A stretch of 64,000 bases of DNA from an uncultured bacterium (GCA_938017895.1 CALIJI010000011.1:1-64000); one strand, 5' to 3'. Numbered from the stretch's first letter, positions 16,423-27,339 are shown. A program made the numbers and translations. Notes: generated from the letters alone by a model not told the origin.

Positions 16423-18474
16423 CTAATTCAAAATAGTCAATCGCTGATATTTTTCTAATTCTGACGATTTTCTACTTAAATATTCATCAAATAAGGCTTG
16501 ATCTTCCACAAGAAAATCAACCGACTTCTGAACACGAGCAATAAGTTTAGTGTCGCCAAGGCTAGTAAACTCTAAATTTATCTCGCCCGATTGTGCCGTG
16601 CCATAAATTTCACCCGCACCACGAAGCTCCAGATCCTTTTCTGCAAGGAGAAAACCATCGGTCGTTTTTTCAATCTCCAAAAGTCTTTGTGGCGGTTTTG
16701 AGCTCGAGCTCATAACCAAAAAACAAAATGCTGAATTCTCGCCTCGACCAACCCGTCCACGCAACTGATGAAGCTGGCTAAGACCAAAACGATCAGCATT
16801 CTCAATAACAATTACGCTTGCATTTGGCACATCAACACCAACCTCAATCACAGTAGTCGAAAGTAATATATCAAACTTTTTATCCAAAAAATCTCGCATA
16901 ACCTGATCTTTTTCATCGGAAGACATCTTGCCATGTAGCCGACCAATTCTAAAACCCTTAAATTCACGTTTTAATTTTTTAAATTCTGTCTCGATACTTT
17001 TGATTTCATCATTGGAGCTCTCCGAAATAGCAGGTACAACCACAAAAATCTGCCGTCCAAGCGCCACTTCATTTTTAATTTTTTCAATCATAGGTGTACG
17101 CGAAACCGGCGAGATAATTTTAGTTTCAACTGGTTTTCTGCCAGCTGGCTTTTCTCGCAAAATTGAAACACTTAAATCGCCAAATAGCGTTAATTGAAGC
17201 GACCGCGGAATTGGCGTTGCAGTCATCGCTAGCAAATGAGGCATTTTTTGGTGGGATTTTTCGAGTAATTTTTGTCGTTGCGCCACACCAAAACGATGCT
17301 GTTCATCAATAATCACTAGCCCAAGTTTAGCAAAATTAACTTTTTCTTGAATTATCGCGTGCGTACCAACAATGATGTCAATCCCACCTTTTTCAAGATT
17401 ATCGTAAAGAATTTTGCGAGCCTTACCTTTTACATTTCCCGACAAAAAAGCAATCCGAACACCGCTACTTTCTAAAATTTTAGAGAAATTATCCACAATC
17501 TGCGAGGCCAATATTTCGGTTGGCGCCAAAAAGGCCACCTGAAAACCACTTTTTACCGCGTTTAGAGCAGCAATTGCCGCAACCACTGTTTTACCAGACC
17601 CCACATCACCCTGCAGCAAACGATTCATCGGCGTGCCTTTTTTCATATCTTGAATAATCTCCCAAGAAGCGACTCGTTGCGAATTAGTTAACTTAAACGA
17701 TAAATTTTCAGTAAGTTTTTTAATTGCATCAGCCGAAAAATCAATTTCGTATCCACTTAGCTTTTCATTCTCTAATCTGTTCAATTTTGCTGCAAAAATA
17801 ATCTCAAAAATTTCCTCGAAACTCAGTCTCTCTAGCGCTTGATCAAAATTTTCTGACGAGTTTGGAAAATGAATCCACTCAATCGCTTGAGCTCGAGAAA
17901 TTAAATTCTCTCGAGCGATAATTTTAAGCGGCAATGTTTCGGGTACAATTTTCATCATATGCTTAAGTTCTAATAGGATTTTACGAACAACCTCTGTCTT
18001 TAACCCTTTGACTTGACGATAGATCGGCACAATTTCGCCCGCCTCACCAGAAAAGTTCTGAGCTTTCGGCAGCTCTTCACGCTTCATAACTCGAGGGTTA
18101 GTAATTTGATAACGATTGTAAGAAAATTCAAATTTGCCAGAGAAAAAAAACTCTTCGCCACTTTTCAACTGAGCTACACGATAGGGCTGATTAAACCAGA
18201 TTGCCTTGATTTTTTCATCATCATCCGTCAAAATGGCTTCAGTTATTGTCATTCCGCGACGAACACGACGTAGTGACACTTTTTCGGCATATGCTTTAAA
18301 TAAAACCTGCCCTGGCTTAAGCTCGCTCAAACTGGTCATATTTGCAAAGTCTTCATACTTTCGCGGGAAAAAAGTTAAAATATCACCAACCGAAAAAAGC
18401 CGTGCCGCATTAAGTTTCTCTAAAGTTTTAGCGCCAACGCCGCGCACTTTTTCGAGCGAAGATTCTAGATTCAT
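16423..18474 (-). CDS. recG: ATP-dependent DNA helicase RecG
   Basis: Branch-migration helicase that regresses stalled forks and processes Holliday junctions and R-loops. 683 aa, normal length. An N-terminal HhH-like start (VRGVGAKTLEKL) and OB wedge domain precede the helicase: Walker A GDVGSGKT, motif II DEQHRFG, motif III TATPIPRS and motif VI QLRGRVGRG. The start is ATG at 18474: TGTTAAAAT lies exactly 6 nt before it with no Shine-Dalgarno, so the transcript is probably leaderless. A stand-alone gene followed by a terminator. Confidence 0.97.
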   Translation of the reverse strand: MNLESSLEKVRGVGAKTLEKLNAARLFSVGDILTFFPRKYEDFANMTSLSELKPGQVLFKAYAEKVSLRRVRRGMTITEAILTDDDEKIKAIWFNQPYRVAQLKSGEEFFFSGKFEFSYNRYQITNPRVMKREELPKAQNFSGEAGEIVPIYRQVKGLKTEVVRKILLELKHMMKIVPETLPLKIIARENLISRAQAIEWIHFPNSSENFDQALERLSFEEIFEIIFAAKLNRLENEKLSGYEIDFSADAIKKLTENLSFKLTNSQRVASWEIIQDMKKGTPMNRLLQGDVGSGKTVVAAIAALNAVKSGFQVAFLAPTEILASQIVDNFSKILESSGVRIAFLSGNVKGKARKILYDNLEKGGIDIIVGTHAIIQEKVNFAKLGLVIIDEQHRFGVAQRQKLLEKSHQKMPHLLAMTATPIPRSLQLTLFGDLSVSILREKPAGRKPVETKIISPVSRTPMIEKIKNEVALGRQIFVVVPAISESSNDEIKSIETEFKKLKREFKGFRIGRLHGKMSSDEKDQVMRDFLDKKFDILLSTTVIEVGVDVPNASVIVIENADRFGLSQLHQLRGRVGRGENSAFCFLVMSSSSKPPQRLLEIEKTTDGFLLAEKDLELRGAGEIYGTAQSGEINLEFTSLGDTKLIARVQKSVDFLVEDQALFDEYLSRKSSELEKYQRLTILN

Positions 18475-18540
18475 TATTTAATTTTAACAAATTCAAAGCG
18501 AATAAAAAAGATGCTAATATCGATGAAATCATAAAAATAT

Positions 18541-19632
18541 CTATATCTCTTCGCCAGCACGAGCTCGATTAGCCCACTCATCAGCAAGCTCATTATGTTC
18601 GTGACCAGCATGACCTTTTAACCATTTAACTTCCGCATTTGATTTTTGATAAAGCTCAAAAAGTGGCTGAACAATATCTAGATTCGAAATTTTACCAGTC
18701 TTTTTACGCCAACCATTAGCTTGCCAAATTGGAGCCCACTTAGCTAAAACATTACACCAAAATTCACTATCGGTCCAAACTTCAGCCTCTTCACCATTAA
18801 GTATCTCTATTGCTTTCTTCAAAGCTAAACCTTCCATGCGAATATTTGTACTGTTAGCTTCACGCCCCATAAAAATTGGCGCACCATTTTCGATCACAGC
18901 AAAACCACCTGGACCAGGATTTGGTGAAGCGCTACCATCAGTATATAAAATGCGCTTTTCTACTTTCTTAGGCTGCGATTTTTCTGTTAGAGATAGGTCA
19001 AGGTTGTCTTCAAAATAATCCCCAAACCGTATTTTTAATTCTTCTAAAACCATATCAACCATCTCGCCGAGATCTCTAGAAGCATCAATTACCACAAATC
19101 TCTCCGGTTCACTTTTCGCTAATTCTAAATACCCTTGCCGAACCTTGTTATGAAAATCTATTTTTTCCTCGTCAAAACGATTAGTTGTTTCCCGATTTTG
19201 CGATATTCGCTGTAGAGAAATTTCAGGATCTACATCCAACAAAAAAGTTAGATCTGGCTTTAAATCACCCACCACATACTTATTTATCGCCCTAACATTT
19301 TCGCCTAGCCCACGCGCAAAACCCTGATAAGCTATCGACGAATCCACAAAACGGTCACAAAAAACACTCTTACCGCTACTCAAACTTGGAAGTATTTTTT
19401 TTAGAATGTGTTCACGCCGAGCCGCAGCGTAAAGCAGCACTTCAGTCTTAGAATCTATTTTATTATCCAAAATAATCCGCCTTAACTCATCAGCAACCCT
19501 AATTCCACCCGGCTCGCGAGTAAAAATAATTTCTTCGTTATTTTTTGATCGCAAATGTCGCTTTAATTCATTGAGTAAAAAAGTTTTGCCCGATCCATCA
19601 ATACCTTCAAATGTTATCAATTTTCCTAGCAT
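18541..19632 (-). CDS. tmk: Thymidylate kinase fused to RNase HI
   Basis: A single 363-aa protein. Residues 1-~205 are dTMP kinase: P-loop GIDGSGKT (10-17), DRFVDSS (93-99), and a LID stretch near 143-155. It phosphorylates dTMP to dTDP. Residues ~225-360 are RNase HI: YTDGSASPNPGPGG with D232, E267, D288 and D351 (ELADEWANRA) keep all four catalytic carboxylates, and KGHAGHEHNELAD the His loop. It cleaves RNA in RNA-DNA hybrids. The joint (~205-225) is a short charged linker with no stop or frameshift. It lies 12 nt after the DUF3592-like gene. Confidence 0.95.
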   Translation of the reverse strand: MLGKLITFEGIDGSGKTFLLNELKRHLRSKNNEEIIFTREPGGIRVADELRRIILDNKIDSKTEVLLYAAARREHILKKILPSLSSGKSVFCDRFVDSSIAYQGFARGLGENVRAINKYVVGDLKPDLTFLLDVDPEISLQRISQNRETTNRFDEEKIDFHNKVRQGYLELAKSEPERFVVIDASRDLGEMVDMVLEELKIRFGDYFEDNLDLSLTEKSQPKKVEKRILYTDGSASPNPGPGGFAVIENGAPIFMGREANSTNIRMEGLALKKAIEILNGEEAEVWTDSEFWCNVLAKWAPIWQANGWRKKTGKISNLDIVQPLFELYQKSNAEVKWLKGHAGHEHNELADEWANRARAGEEI

Positions 19633-19643
19633 ATTTTCTCTAT

Positions 19644-20096
19644 TTATAATCTTTCTCTTTTTGGTGTTATTTCAGCTATTCGCTGTTTATAATTATCCTG
19701 TCGATTTTTAAATCTAAGGCTCTTAAATATTAACCCAAAAACCATAATAACCCCTAAAATAACTTCACCCCAAAAAGCCCAAAGCATAATATCATTTCGC
19801 AGCCTTATCTCAATTGGATGGATAGAATTATATTTCAATTGTATTTTAGACCCAATGTCTATAGCTTCACTCAATATAATCTCCTGCTCTAAGTAATTAC
19901 TATCTACCCTATAGTAAACTCTAGTTGGATATTGTGTTTTTTCATTTACAACCTCACTGCGAAAACTCACAACCTCACCTGTCGTTTCATGCCATCCGCT
20001 CTCAAAAAATAAGCCTAGATTACCAGAAATAATCAAACAAAATGCGAGTAAACTTATAGCTATATTTTTGCGCCTAGATAGATTATATTTTTTCAT
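19644..20096 (-). CDS. DUF3592-like membrane protein (150 aa)
   Basis: The start is ATG with AGGAGG 5 nt upstream; the longer frame begins earlier without a ribosome site. The N-terminal basic MKKYNLSRRK is followed by a membrane segment (~11-30), then an extracytoplasmic domain (WHETTGEVVSFRSE, YPTRVYYRV, KIQLKYNSIHP) and a second segment (~104-124). The pattern of GxV...Y.Y.V...G..I.L.Y.P fits DUF3592-type proteins, whose role is unknown. Extended -10 TGCTAGAAT lies just upstream. It may be co-transcribed with tmk-rnhA. Confidence 0.7.
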   Translation of the reverse strand: MKKYNLSRRKNIAISLLAFCLIISGNLGLFFESGWHETTGEVVSFRSEVVNEKTQYPTRVYYRVDSNYLEQEIILSEAIDIGSKIQLKYNSIHPIEIRLRNDIMLWAFWGEVILGVIMVFGLIFKSLRFKNRQDNYKQRIAEITPKRERL

Positions 20097-20136
20097 TAGC
20101 CTCCTAATTAAATACATTCTAGCACAACTTAGACAA

Positions 20137-20172
20137 AAATAAAACACCGCTTATGTAAAACGGTGTTTTATG
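20137..20172 (-). terminator. Terminator of rpoBC
   Basis: Perfect AAAACACCG / CGGTGTTTT stem followed by ATTTTT on the minus strand. Confidence 0.88.
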
Positions 20173-20190
20173 AATTATAGAATTAGCAGA

Positions 20191-23100
20191 TTAAATCTCC
20201 GCAGTATCTTCTGTCTCATCCTTGACCAAATAAGCTTTACGTGCGCCTGTTCCAACTGGAATTTTTCTACCAATAATCACATTTTCTTTTAGACCATGCA
20301 ATTTATCGATTCGACCAGACACAGCAGCATTAATAAGCACGCTTGTCGTATTTTGGAATGAAGCAGCAGACAAGAAGCTATCACTATAAATCGAAACTTT
20401 AGTAATTCCAAGTAGCTGTTGCTTAAATTCAACCGGTTTCTTGCCTTCAGCTTCAAGTTGCTTATTGGCTTCAACTGCAGCAGCTTTTGAAACAATATCA
20501 CCAGTTACAAAGTTTGAATCACCAGCATCTTCAATCTGAACTCGACTAAACATTTGACGAACAATGATTTCAAGGTGTTTTGATGCAATATCTTGACCCT
20601 GAGCAGCATAAATTCGTAAAATCTCATTCATGATGTAGCGCTGAGTAGCTTCGACACCTTTGAGCCGCATCAAATCATGGAGATTTAATGAACCGATTGT
20701 CAATCGATCACCAGCCTCTACAAAATCGTTCTTTTTAACAGTCAGCGCAACCGTATTTGGAATTTCATAGCGAACTGGAGCTTTTTGTTCTCCTTCATCA
20801 TCTACTTGCGGCGTAATTTGAACAATATTCAAGTTTCCGTCTTCCCAAATATCAACCTGCCCTGAAACCTCAGTTGTATAAGCCTGCCCTTTTGGAGAAC
20901 GAGCTTCAAGCAACTCTTCAACACGAGGCAAACCTTGTGAAATTGCGCCAGAGCCAGCAACACCTGAACTATGGAACGTATTCAAAGTTAGCTGTGTTCC
21001 AGGTTCGCCAACAGATTGAGCAGCAATCACACCAACTGGTTCCGCAGGTGAAACTAGCAAGCCAGTCGCCATATCAATTCCGTAAGATTTTTGCGGAATA
21101 CCTGAAAGATTCGAAGTCGATAGAACGCTCTGAATTTTAGCCTCTTTGATGCTTTCGTCTTTTTCAATCGCATCGGCAATTTCGCGAGTTACCAACTGAT
21201 CAGCTTCGATATGACCAGGGATCGCTTCAGCTGTAAAGCGTCCATAGAGTCGATCTCCAAACGGAATCATCGTTTCTTCACTCTCGGAACGATAAATGGT
21301 AAAGCCTGGATCAACTTCATCAGCTTTATCCTCAGTCGAGAAGACATCTTGCGCAACATCAACGAGGCGGCGAGTTAGATATCCGGAGTCGGCAGTCTTA
21401 AGAGCAGTCGAGATTAATCCTTGACGCGCACCACGAGTTGCCACGAAAGCTTCAAGTGAGCTCATTCCGTGCGTATAGTTCGAACGAATTGGAAGCTCAA
21501 TTTCACGGTTAGTTGCATCCACCATAATTCCAGTCAAACCAGAAGCGAGGCGAATGTTAGTTGCATTACCACGAGCACCAGAAACAGCCATCAATCCAAC
21601 CGGAGAATCAGACCCTTCATGAGCTACGCGTTCTGAAATCTCATCAGCAACTTTATCAATCGCATTGTGCCAGTTATCAATAATCAAGTTGTAACGTTCT
21701 TGATCTGTCAAAAGACCCTGGTCATATTGCTCCTGAATCAAAGTGGTTTTAGCGTCACCTTCAGCAATAATCTCTGGAATTTTTTCATTTTCAAAGACAG
21801 TGTAATCTTCCTTACCGATCGAAAGACCAGATCGAGTCACAAATCGGAACGACAAACCTTTAATTTTGTCGGCAATTTTAACCGTCATATCTGCGCCGTA
21901 TTTTGCAAAAATATTCGCCAAAACTTTATTGATCTGCTTTTTGGTTTGTGGGTTATTATCGTAAGGGTAATCTTCTGGCAGAATCTCGTTGAAGAATACG
22001 CGACCAAGGGTAGTATCACGAATCTCTCCCTTAGCAAACACGCGAATTGGCGTCTGAAGCGCAATCTTGCCAGCGTCATATGCCATTTCAGCTTCATAAA
22101 CACTAGCAAAAGGTTTGCGATCTTTTTGAGCTTCACTGTGCTTATCGTATGTTAAGTAATAGTTTCCATAGACGACATCCTGATCAACCGAGAGGACAGG
22201 TTGTCCGTCAGCTGGTTTCAATAGGTTGTGCGAAATACTCATCAAATCACGAGCTTCTGCCTGAGCCGCATCAGAAAGTGGCAAATGAACCGCCATCTGG
22301 TCACCATCATAGTCGGCGTTAAATCCATTTGCTACAAGTGGGTGAAGCTGGATAGCTTTTCCATCAACTAATTTCGGCTGGAAAGCCTGAATTGACAAAC
22401 GGTGAAGCGAAGGCGCACGGTTCAAAAGAACATATTTTCCTTCAACAACTTCATCTAGAGCATCGTAAACTTCTGCCTCACGCGCATCAATCAAGCGAGT
22501 TGCCGAACGAATATTATGAGCATATTCTTTTTCAATCAACCAAGAAATAATGAATGGCTTGAAGAGTTCTAGTGCCATTTGCTTTGGAAGACCACACTGA
22601 TGAGCTTTCAAAGTTGGACCAACCACAATCACTGAACGGCCAGAATAATCAACACGCTTTCCGAGCAAGTTTTGGCGGAATCGACCTTGCTTACCTTTTA
22701 GCATATCGCTCAAAGATTTAAGCTTACGGCGGTTTCCGGTTGTATTTGCGGTGCGGCCACTGCGAGAAGCGTTGTTATCGATCAACGAATCCACTGCCTC
22801 TTGAAGCATTCGCATTTCGTTGCGACGAATCACCATCGGAGCGTTTAATTCAATTAGCTTTTTCAAACGATTATTTCGGTTAATCACTCGACGGTAAAGA
22901 TCATTTGAGTCGGTTGTCGCAAAACGACCACCTGTTAGCTGAACCATCGGACGAAGGTCTGGCGGGATCACTGGTAGAACCGTCAAACATAGACTACCTG
23001 GTTTAATTCCAGCATTTTGCATACCTTCGATCACCTTCAGACGCTTTAAGATTTTCTTTTCGCGCTGACCTTTAGCTTTTTCAGCCTCTTCTTTAAGATT

Positions 23101-23868
23101 TTCTACGAGTTCGTTAATATCGATTTCATCCAAAAGACGCTTGATAGCTTCACCACCCATGCCGAGCTCAATAATCTCTTCGTATTCTTCTGGTAATGCA
23201 CGAAAATCAGTTTCGCTCATCAAAGCACCTTTTACTAAACTATCAAGCTGAGCTTTACTTGTAGCATATTTAGTATTTAGCTCTTCAATTTCTTTCGTTT
23301 GCTCTTTAGCTAGAGATTTAATATCAGCGCCTGGCTCTTCGGCAGCTTTTTCATAGCGGAGTTTAATTGCCATTCGAGCAGCTTGGTCTTCAGCTTCAAG
23401 ATCAGCAATCATCTGGTCGCGTTTTTCTTCATCAACGGAGAGAATTACATAGCTCGCAAAATAAACTACGCGTTCAATATTTTTAACAGTCATTCCAAGC
23501 AAAAGGCTCATTGCGCTTGGGGTTCCGCGCATAAACCAAATATGCGCAACTGGCGCTGCCAAAGCAATATGTCCCATTCGCTCACGGCGAACAATTGATT
23601 TTGTTACTAGCTCACCATTTTTGTCAACAGCAGCTTCACGAGAACGAACACCCTTTAGCTTATTGTCATATGGGTTAATATCTTTAGTTGGCCCAAAGAT
23701 TTTTTCACAGAATAAACCATCGCGCTCTGGCTTCTGTGTTCGGTAATTGATTGTTTCTGGCTTTGTCACTTCACCGTAAGACCAGCCCAAAATATCTTCT
23801 GGGCTTGCCACAGCGAGACGAACAGCATCAAAATCAGCTATCTGATCCGTATTCACAACTTTCGCCAT
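20191..23868 (-). CDS. rpoC: DNA-directed RNA polymerase subunit beta'
   Basis: Catalytic RNAP subunit, 1225 aa. The active-site loop NADYDGDQM (517-525) holds the three Mg-binding Asp; the usual Phe is Tyr. Rudder/clamp, bridge helix ([17 protein letters not shown]) and trigger loop ([13 protein letters not shown]) are present. Both structural zinc sites are gone: residues 63-88, where the four-Cys N-terminal zinc ribbon normally sits, have no Cys ([14 protein letters not shown] and onward), and the second site (~847 and 914-930) reads DKADE and [14 protein letters not shown] instead of the four-Cys motif. Only three Cys remain in the protein. The Shine-Dalgarno GGAGG lies in the end of rpoB, and the genes abut. 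Confidence 0.99.
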   Translation of the reverse strand: MAKVVNTDQIADFDAVRLAVASPEDILGWSYGEVTKPETINYRTQKPERDGLFCEKIFGPTKDINPYDNKLKGVRSREAAVDKNGELVTKSIVRRERMGHIALAAPVAHIWFMRGTPSAMSLLLGMTVKNIERVVYFASYVILSVDEEKRDQMIADLEAEDQAARMAIKLRYEKAAEEPGADIKSLAKEQTKEIEELNTKYATSKAQLDSLVKGALMSETDFRALPEEYEEIIELGMGGEAIKRLLDEIDINELVENLKEEAEKAKGQREKKILKRLKVIEGMQNAGIKPGSLCLTVLPVIPPDLRPMVQLTGGRFATTDSNDLYRRVINRNNRLKKLIELNAPMVIRRNEMRMLQEAVDSLIDNNASRSGRTANTTGNRRKLKSLSDMLKGKQGRFRQNLLGKRVDYSGRSVIVVGPTLKAHQCGLPKQMALELFKPFIISWLIEKEYAHNIRSATRLIDAREAEVYDALDEVVEGKYVLLNRAPSLHRLSIQAFQPKLVDGKAIQLHPLVANGFNADYDGDQMAVHLPLSDAAQAEARDLMSISHNLLKPADGQPVLSVDQDVVYGNYYLTYDKHSEAQKDRKPFASVYEAEMAYDAGKIALQTPIRVFAKGEIRDTTLGRVFFNEILPEDYPYDNNPQTKKQINKVLANIFAKYGADMTVKIADKIKGLSFRFVTRSGLSIGKEDYTVFENEKIPEIIAEGDAKTTLIQEQYDQGLLTDQERYNLIIDNWHNAIDKVADEISERVAHEGSDSPVGLMAVSGARGNATNIRLASGLTGIMVDATNREIELPIRSNYTHGMSSLEAFVATRGARQGLISTALKTADSGYLTRRLVDVAQDVFSTEDKADEVDPGFTIYRSESEETMIPFGDRLYGRFTAEAIPGHIEADQLVTREIADAIEKDESIKEAKIQSVLSTSNLSGIPQKSYGIDMATGLLVSPAEPVGVIAAQSVGEPGTQLTLNTFHSSGVAGSGAISQGLPRVEELLEARSPKGQAYTTEVSGQVDIWEDGNLNIVQITPQVDDEGEQKAPVRYEIPNTVALTVKKNDFVEAGDRLTIGSLNLHDLMRLKGVEATQRYIMNEILRIYAAQGQDIASKHLEIIVRQMFSRVQIEDAGDSNFVTGDIVSKAAAVEANKQLEAEGKKPVEFKQQLLGITKVSIYSDSFLSAASFQNTTSVLINAAVSGRIDKLHGLKENVIIGRKIPVGTGARKAYLVKDETEDTAEI

Positions 23869-26800
23869 TTACGCCTCCTCCTTAATTTCTTCAATTTCAT
23901 CAATATCTTGAATATTCATATTATCCTCAAATTCACCATCAGCTTCATCACGAACCGTTTCATAATTATCATCTTCTTCAATTGATGATGATCCAACGTC
24001 AGTATTTCTAGATGCGAGTACATGTTCAGCATCTACCTGTGAGTGTTGATCAATCAAGTCAACACGTAGGCCCAATCCCTGAAGTTCTCGTACAAGAACG
24101 TTGAATGATTCTGGTAACTTCGGACCAACAATCTCAGTATTTTTGATGATTGACTCGTAAGCTTTCGAGCGACCAACCACATCGTCAGATTTAATTGTAA
24201 GCATCTCTTGCAGCATATTAGCAGCACCATAGGCTTCCAATGCCCAAACTTCCATTTCTCCAAATCGCTGACCACCATTTTGAGCTTTACCACCCAAAGG
24301 CTGCTGAGTCACCATTGTGTAAGGACCAGTTGAGCGGGCGTGGATTTTATCAGCAACCAAGTGGTGAAGCTTAATCATGTGCATAAATCCAACAGTTGTA
24401 CGCTGCTCGAAGGGTTCACCAGTCAAACCGTCATAAAGTTGAACTTTTCCATCACGATCAATTCCTGCAGCTTCAAGCTCATCACTCAAAGTTTGAGCAT
24501 CAACGCCATCATAAGTTGGAGTTGCTACTTTATAACCCTGAGTTTTTGCTGCCATTCCAAGATGGACCTCAAAAAGCTGACCAAGGTTCATACGTGAAGG
24601 CACACCAAGTGGTGAAAGAATCACATCAATTGGAGTTCCATCTTCCATAAATGGCATATCAGATTCTGGTAAAATCTTTGCAACAACACCTTTATTTCCG
24701 TGTCGTCCAGCCATTTTATCACCAACCATAATTTTGCGTGCTTCAGCCACGAAAATCTGAATTTGCATCAAAACGCCAGCTCGCATTTCATGACCATTTT
24801 CTCGAGAGAAAATTTTGACACCAATAACTTTTCCAGAGCCAGAGTTACCCATTCGCTGCGAAGTATCACGAACATCTTTAGCTTTTTCACCAAAAATTGC
24901 GCGCAGTAGTCGCTCTTCGCTAGAAAGCTCCTGCTCACCTTTTGGTGTGATTTTTCCAACCAAGACATCACCAGGCTTAACTTCTGAACCAATCTGAACA
25001 ATTCCGTTTTCGTCTAGATGACGCAAACTATATTCACCAACATTAGGAATGTCACGAGTTACGACCTCTGGTCCAAGTTTAGTTTCACGAACTTCAACCA
25101 TGTAGTCTTTAATATTAATATTGGTTAAAGCATCAGTTTTAACAAGGCGGTCAGAAATAATTACGGCGTCGTCCATGTTATATCCACCCCAGCTCATAAA
25201 TGCTACACGCAAATCACGACCAAGCGCCAGCTCACCATCTTTTACGCTGGCCCCTTCAACCAAGATATCGCCTTTTTTAACTTTTTGACCTCGTGAAACA
25301 ACTACTTTTTGGTTATAACAACGATCGTCAGCTGTCTTTTTAAAATGAGCCAATTCATAAGTTTTTACACCAGTCTCGTATTGAACTTCAACAGCATTAG
25401 CGTCGGCACGAACAACCTCACCATCCTCTTCAGCAACAATAATTTGTGAAAGATTACGAGCGATATCAGCTTCAACGCCAGTTCCAACAGTCGGAGCTTC
25501 TGTCCAAATAAGTGGCACTGCTTGCTTCTGCATAGCTGAGCCTGTTAGAGCACGGTCAATTCGGTCGCGCTCTAAGAACGGAATTAAGGATGCAGCAGCA
25601 CCTAGAACTTGGCGATGAACCGCATCGATGAATGTAACTTCACTAGCATCGACGCGTGAAGGAATCAAGTTCTTTCGGGCTGCAACTTGTTCTTCAACAA
25701 AAGTTCCATCATCGTTAATCTTCGAGCCAGCATCAGCAATAATCTCTTTTGATTCTTGATCTGCATCCAAATAGACAACTTCATCAGTCACTTTGCCATT
25801 CTTAACTCGCAAGTATGGAGCTTCAATAAAGCCATACTCATTAATTCGAGCAAAGGTTGCAAGGTTTGTCACAAGACCAACGTTTCCACCTTCTGGAGTT
25901 TCAACAAGACAAATTCGGCCATAGTGAGTTGGGTGGCTATCACGAACTTCAAGACCAGCACGGTCACGAGTAACACCACCAGGACCCATCGAACTCAAAC
26001 GTCGCTTGTGAGAAAGTTCTGAAAGCGGGTTAGTTTCATCCATAACCTGAGCAAGCTGAGAGCCAGCAAAGAATTCACGCACAGCAGCAACAACTGGTCG
26101 AGCGTTCACTAATTGACCTGGTGTCACAGACTCAATATCAGTCATTGACATACGATCCATAGCGTTACGCTGCATTCGAAGCATACCAGTTCGGAATTGG
26201 CGAGCAACAAGTTCACCAACTAATTTCACGCGACGATTATCAAGACTATCAATATCATCTACTGGACCTTGAGTATTATTCAAACGGATAACTTCTTTGA
26301 TCATTTCACATAAGTCATCCATCTTGAAAATTCGATTCTCTACGGTATTTTCAGTCTCTAAGCCAAGTCGTTTATTAATTTTATAACGACCAACGCGACC
26401 ATAATCATACCGTTTAAAATCAAAGAACATTCGCTCAATCATTGAACGAGCATTATCAATAGTAGCTAAATCACCTGGTCGAATCCTTCGATAAATTTCA
26501 ATCAAACCTTCATTAACGCTATCGGAAGGATCTTTCTCAAGCGTAGCTTCAATGTATCGCTTATCGCCAGTGTCAACATCAGCAAAAAGTTCACGAATTT
26601 CGCTATTTGTCTTTTTACCAAGCGCACGAATAAATGTCGTAACGGGAAGCTTTCGCCGACGATCAATTTTTACATAAATTACGCCAGTTTTAGGATCTGT
26701 CTCAAGCTCAATCCAAGCTCCACGCACTGGAATAACTTTTGCGCCGTAATATTTTTTACCATCAGGGCCAAGTTCAGCATTAAAGTAAACACCTTCTGAA

Positions 26801-27213
26801 CGAATCAACTGAGACACAACTACGCGTTCAGTTCCGTTAATGATGAAGGTTCCCTGATCAGTCATCCAAGGATAATCACCAAGATAAATCTCTTGCTCTT
26901 TAACTTCACCAGTTACTTTGTTGGTCAATTCAACCTGAACATGAAGTGGAGCTTCAAAAGTGATGTTATTCTCTTTTGCAAAATCCTTAGTAGTTTTTGG
27001 ATCTTGAAAATTATATTTTTTAAATCGCAAAGATAACTTTTGACCAGTATAGTCATCGATAGGATTTAGTTCATTAAAAATCTCACTCAAACCAGAATCA
27101 ATGAAATCTCGCCAAGATTCTTTCTGATGAGCAATCAAATCTGGGGTCTTCAAGAGTGATTCTTCTTTATCAAAGAATACTCGCCCCGCAGCGTTTATCC
27201 GCTTTTGCGCCAT
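23869..27213 (-). CDS. rpoB: DNA-directed RNA polymerase subunit beta
   Basis: Forms the active-centre cleft with beta'. 1114 aa, compact, lacking the large lineage-specific inserts of E. coli. Core motifs: SHKRRLSSMGPGG, HPTHYGRICLVETPEG, GDKMAGRHGNKG and GGKAQNGGQRFGEMEVWALEAYGA. The rifampicin-pocket stretch (about 383-405) reads SQLAQVMDETNPLS: Val at the E. coli F514 position and Met at L533, with D516, H526 and S531 kept. It has its own promoter and structured leader instead of being downstream of rplJ/rplL. The acidic C-terminus (DEADGEFEDNM...) extends past the core. Confidence 0.99.
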   Translation of the reverse strand: MAQKRINAAGRVFFDKEESLLKTPDLIAHQKESWRDFIDSGLSEIFNELNPIDDYTGQKLSLRFKKYNFQDPKTTKDFAKENNITFEAPLHVQVELTNKVTGEVKEQEIYLGDYPWMTDQGTFIINGTERVVVSQLIRSEGVYFNAELGPDGKKYYGAKVIPVRGAWIELETDPKTGVIYVKIDRRRKLPVTTFIRALGKKTNSEIRELFADVDTGDKRYIEATLEKDPSDSVNEGLIEIYRRIRPGDLATIDNARSMIERMFFDFKRYDYGRVGRYKINKRLGLETENTVENRIFKMDDLCEMIKEVIRLNNTQGPVDDIDSLDNRRVKLVGELVARQFRTGMLRMQRNAMDRMSMTDIESVTPGQLVNARPVVAAVREFFAGSQLAQVMDETNPLSELSHKRRLSSMGPGGVTRDRAGLEVRDSHPTHYGRICLVETPEGGNVGLVTNLATFARINEYGFIEAPYLRVKNGKVTDEVVYLDADQESKEIIADAGSKINDDGTFVEEQVAARKNLIPSRVDASEVTFIDAVHRQVLGAAASLIPFLERDRIDRALTGSAMQKQAVPLIWTEAPTVGTGVEADIARNLSQIIVAEEDGEVVRADANAVEVQYETGVKTYELAHFKKTADDRCYNQKVVVSRGQKVKKGDILVEGASVKDGELALGRDLRVAFMSWGGYNMDDAVIISDRLVKTDALTNINIKDYMVEVRETKLGPEVVTRDIPNVGEYSLRHLDENGIVQIGSEVKPGDVLVGKITPKGEQELSSEERLLRAIFGEKAKDVRDTSQRMGNSGSGKVIGVKIFSRENGHEMRAGVLMQIQIFVAEARKIMVGDKMAGRHGNKGVVAKILPESDMPFMEDGTPIDVILSPLGVPSRMNLGQLFEVHLGMAAKTQGYKVATPTYDGVDAQTLSDELEAAGIDRDGKVQLYDGLTGEPFEQRTTVGFMHMIKLHHLVADKIHARSTGPYTMVTQQPLGGKAQNGGQRFGEMEVWALEAYGAANMLQEMLTIKSDDVVGRSKAYESIIKNTEIVGPKLPESFNVLVRELQGLGLRVDLIDQHSQVDAEHVLASRNTDVGSSSIEEDDNYETVRDEADGEFEDNMNIQDIDEIEEIKEEA

Positions 27214-27238
27214 TTTTCTCCTCGCATTTAGTGTTAAT

Positions 27239-27339
27239 AGAATCGGCCCGAAGATTCTCTGTCCGCGACCCTCAAAATCTTGCCATCAATTTTGAAGTAT
27301 AAAATCCCGCAGACACACTACTTCTTATGGCCTATTTTA
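27239..27339 (-). promoter_or_regulatory. rpoB promoter and structured leader RNA
   Basis: TGGTAAAAT (hexamer 27334-27339) predicts a start near 27327 and a ~114-nt leader. An 8-bp stem UGUCUGCG (27308-27315) / CGCGGACA (27260-27267, one G-U) encloses a CAAAAU / AUUUUG hairpin (27273-27294). A second hairpin AGAAUC / GAUUCU (27239-27258, 8-nt loop) follows. No known leader family is recognised. Confidence 0.5.

Noticed and set aside
21667..22155. 162-aa frame opposite rpoC
   Set aside because: Antisense shadow of conserved beta' sequence.
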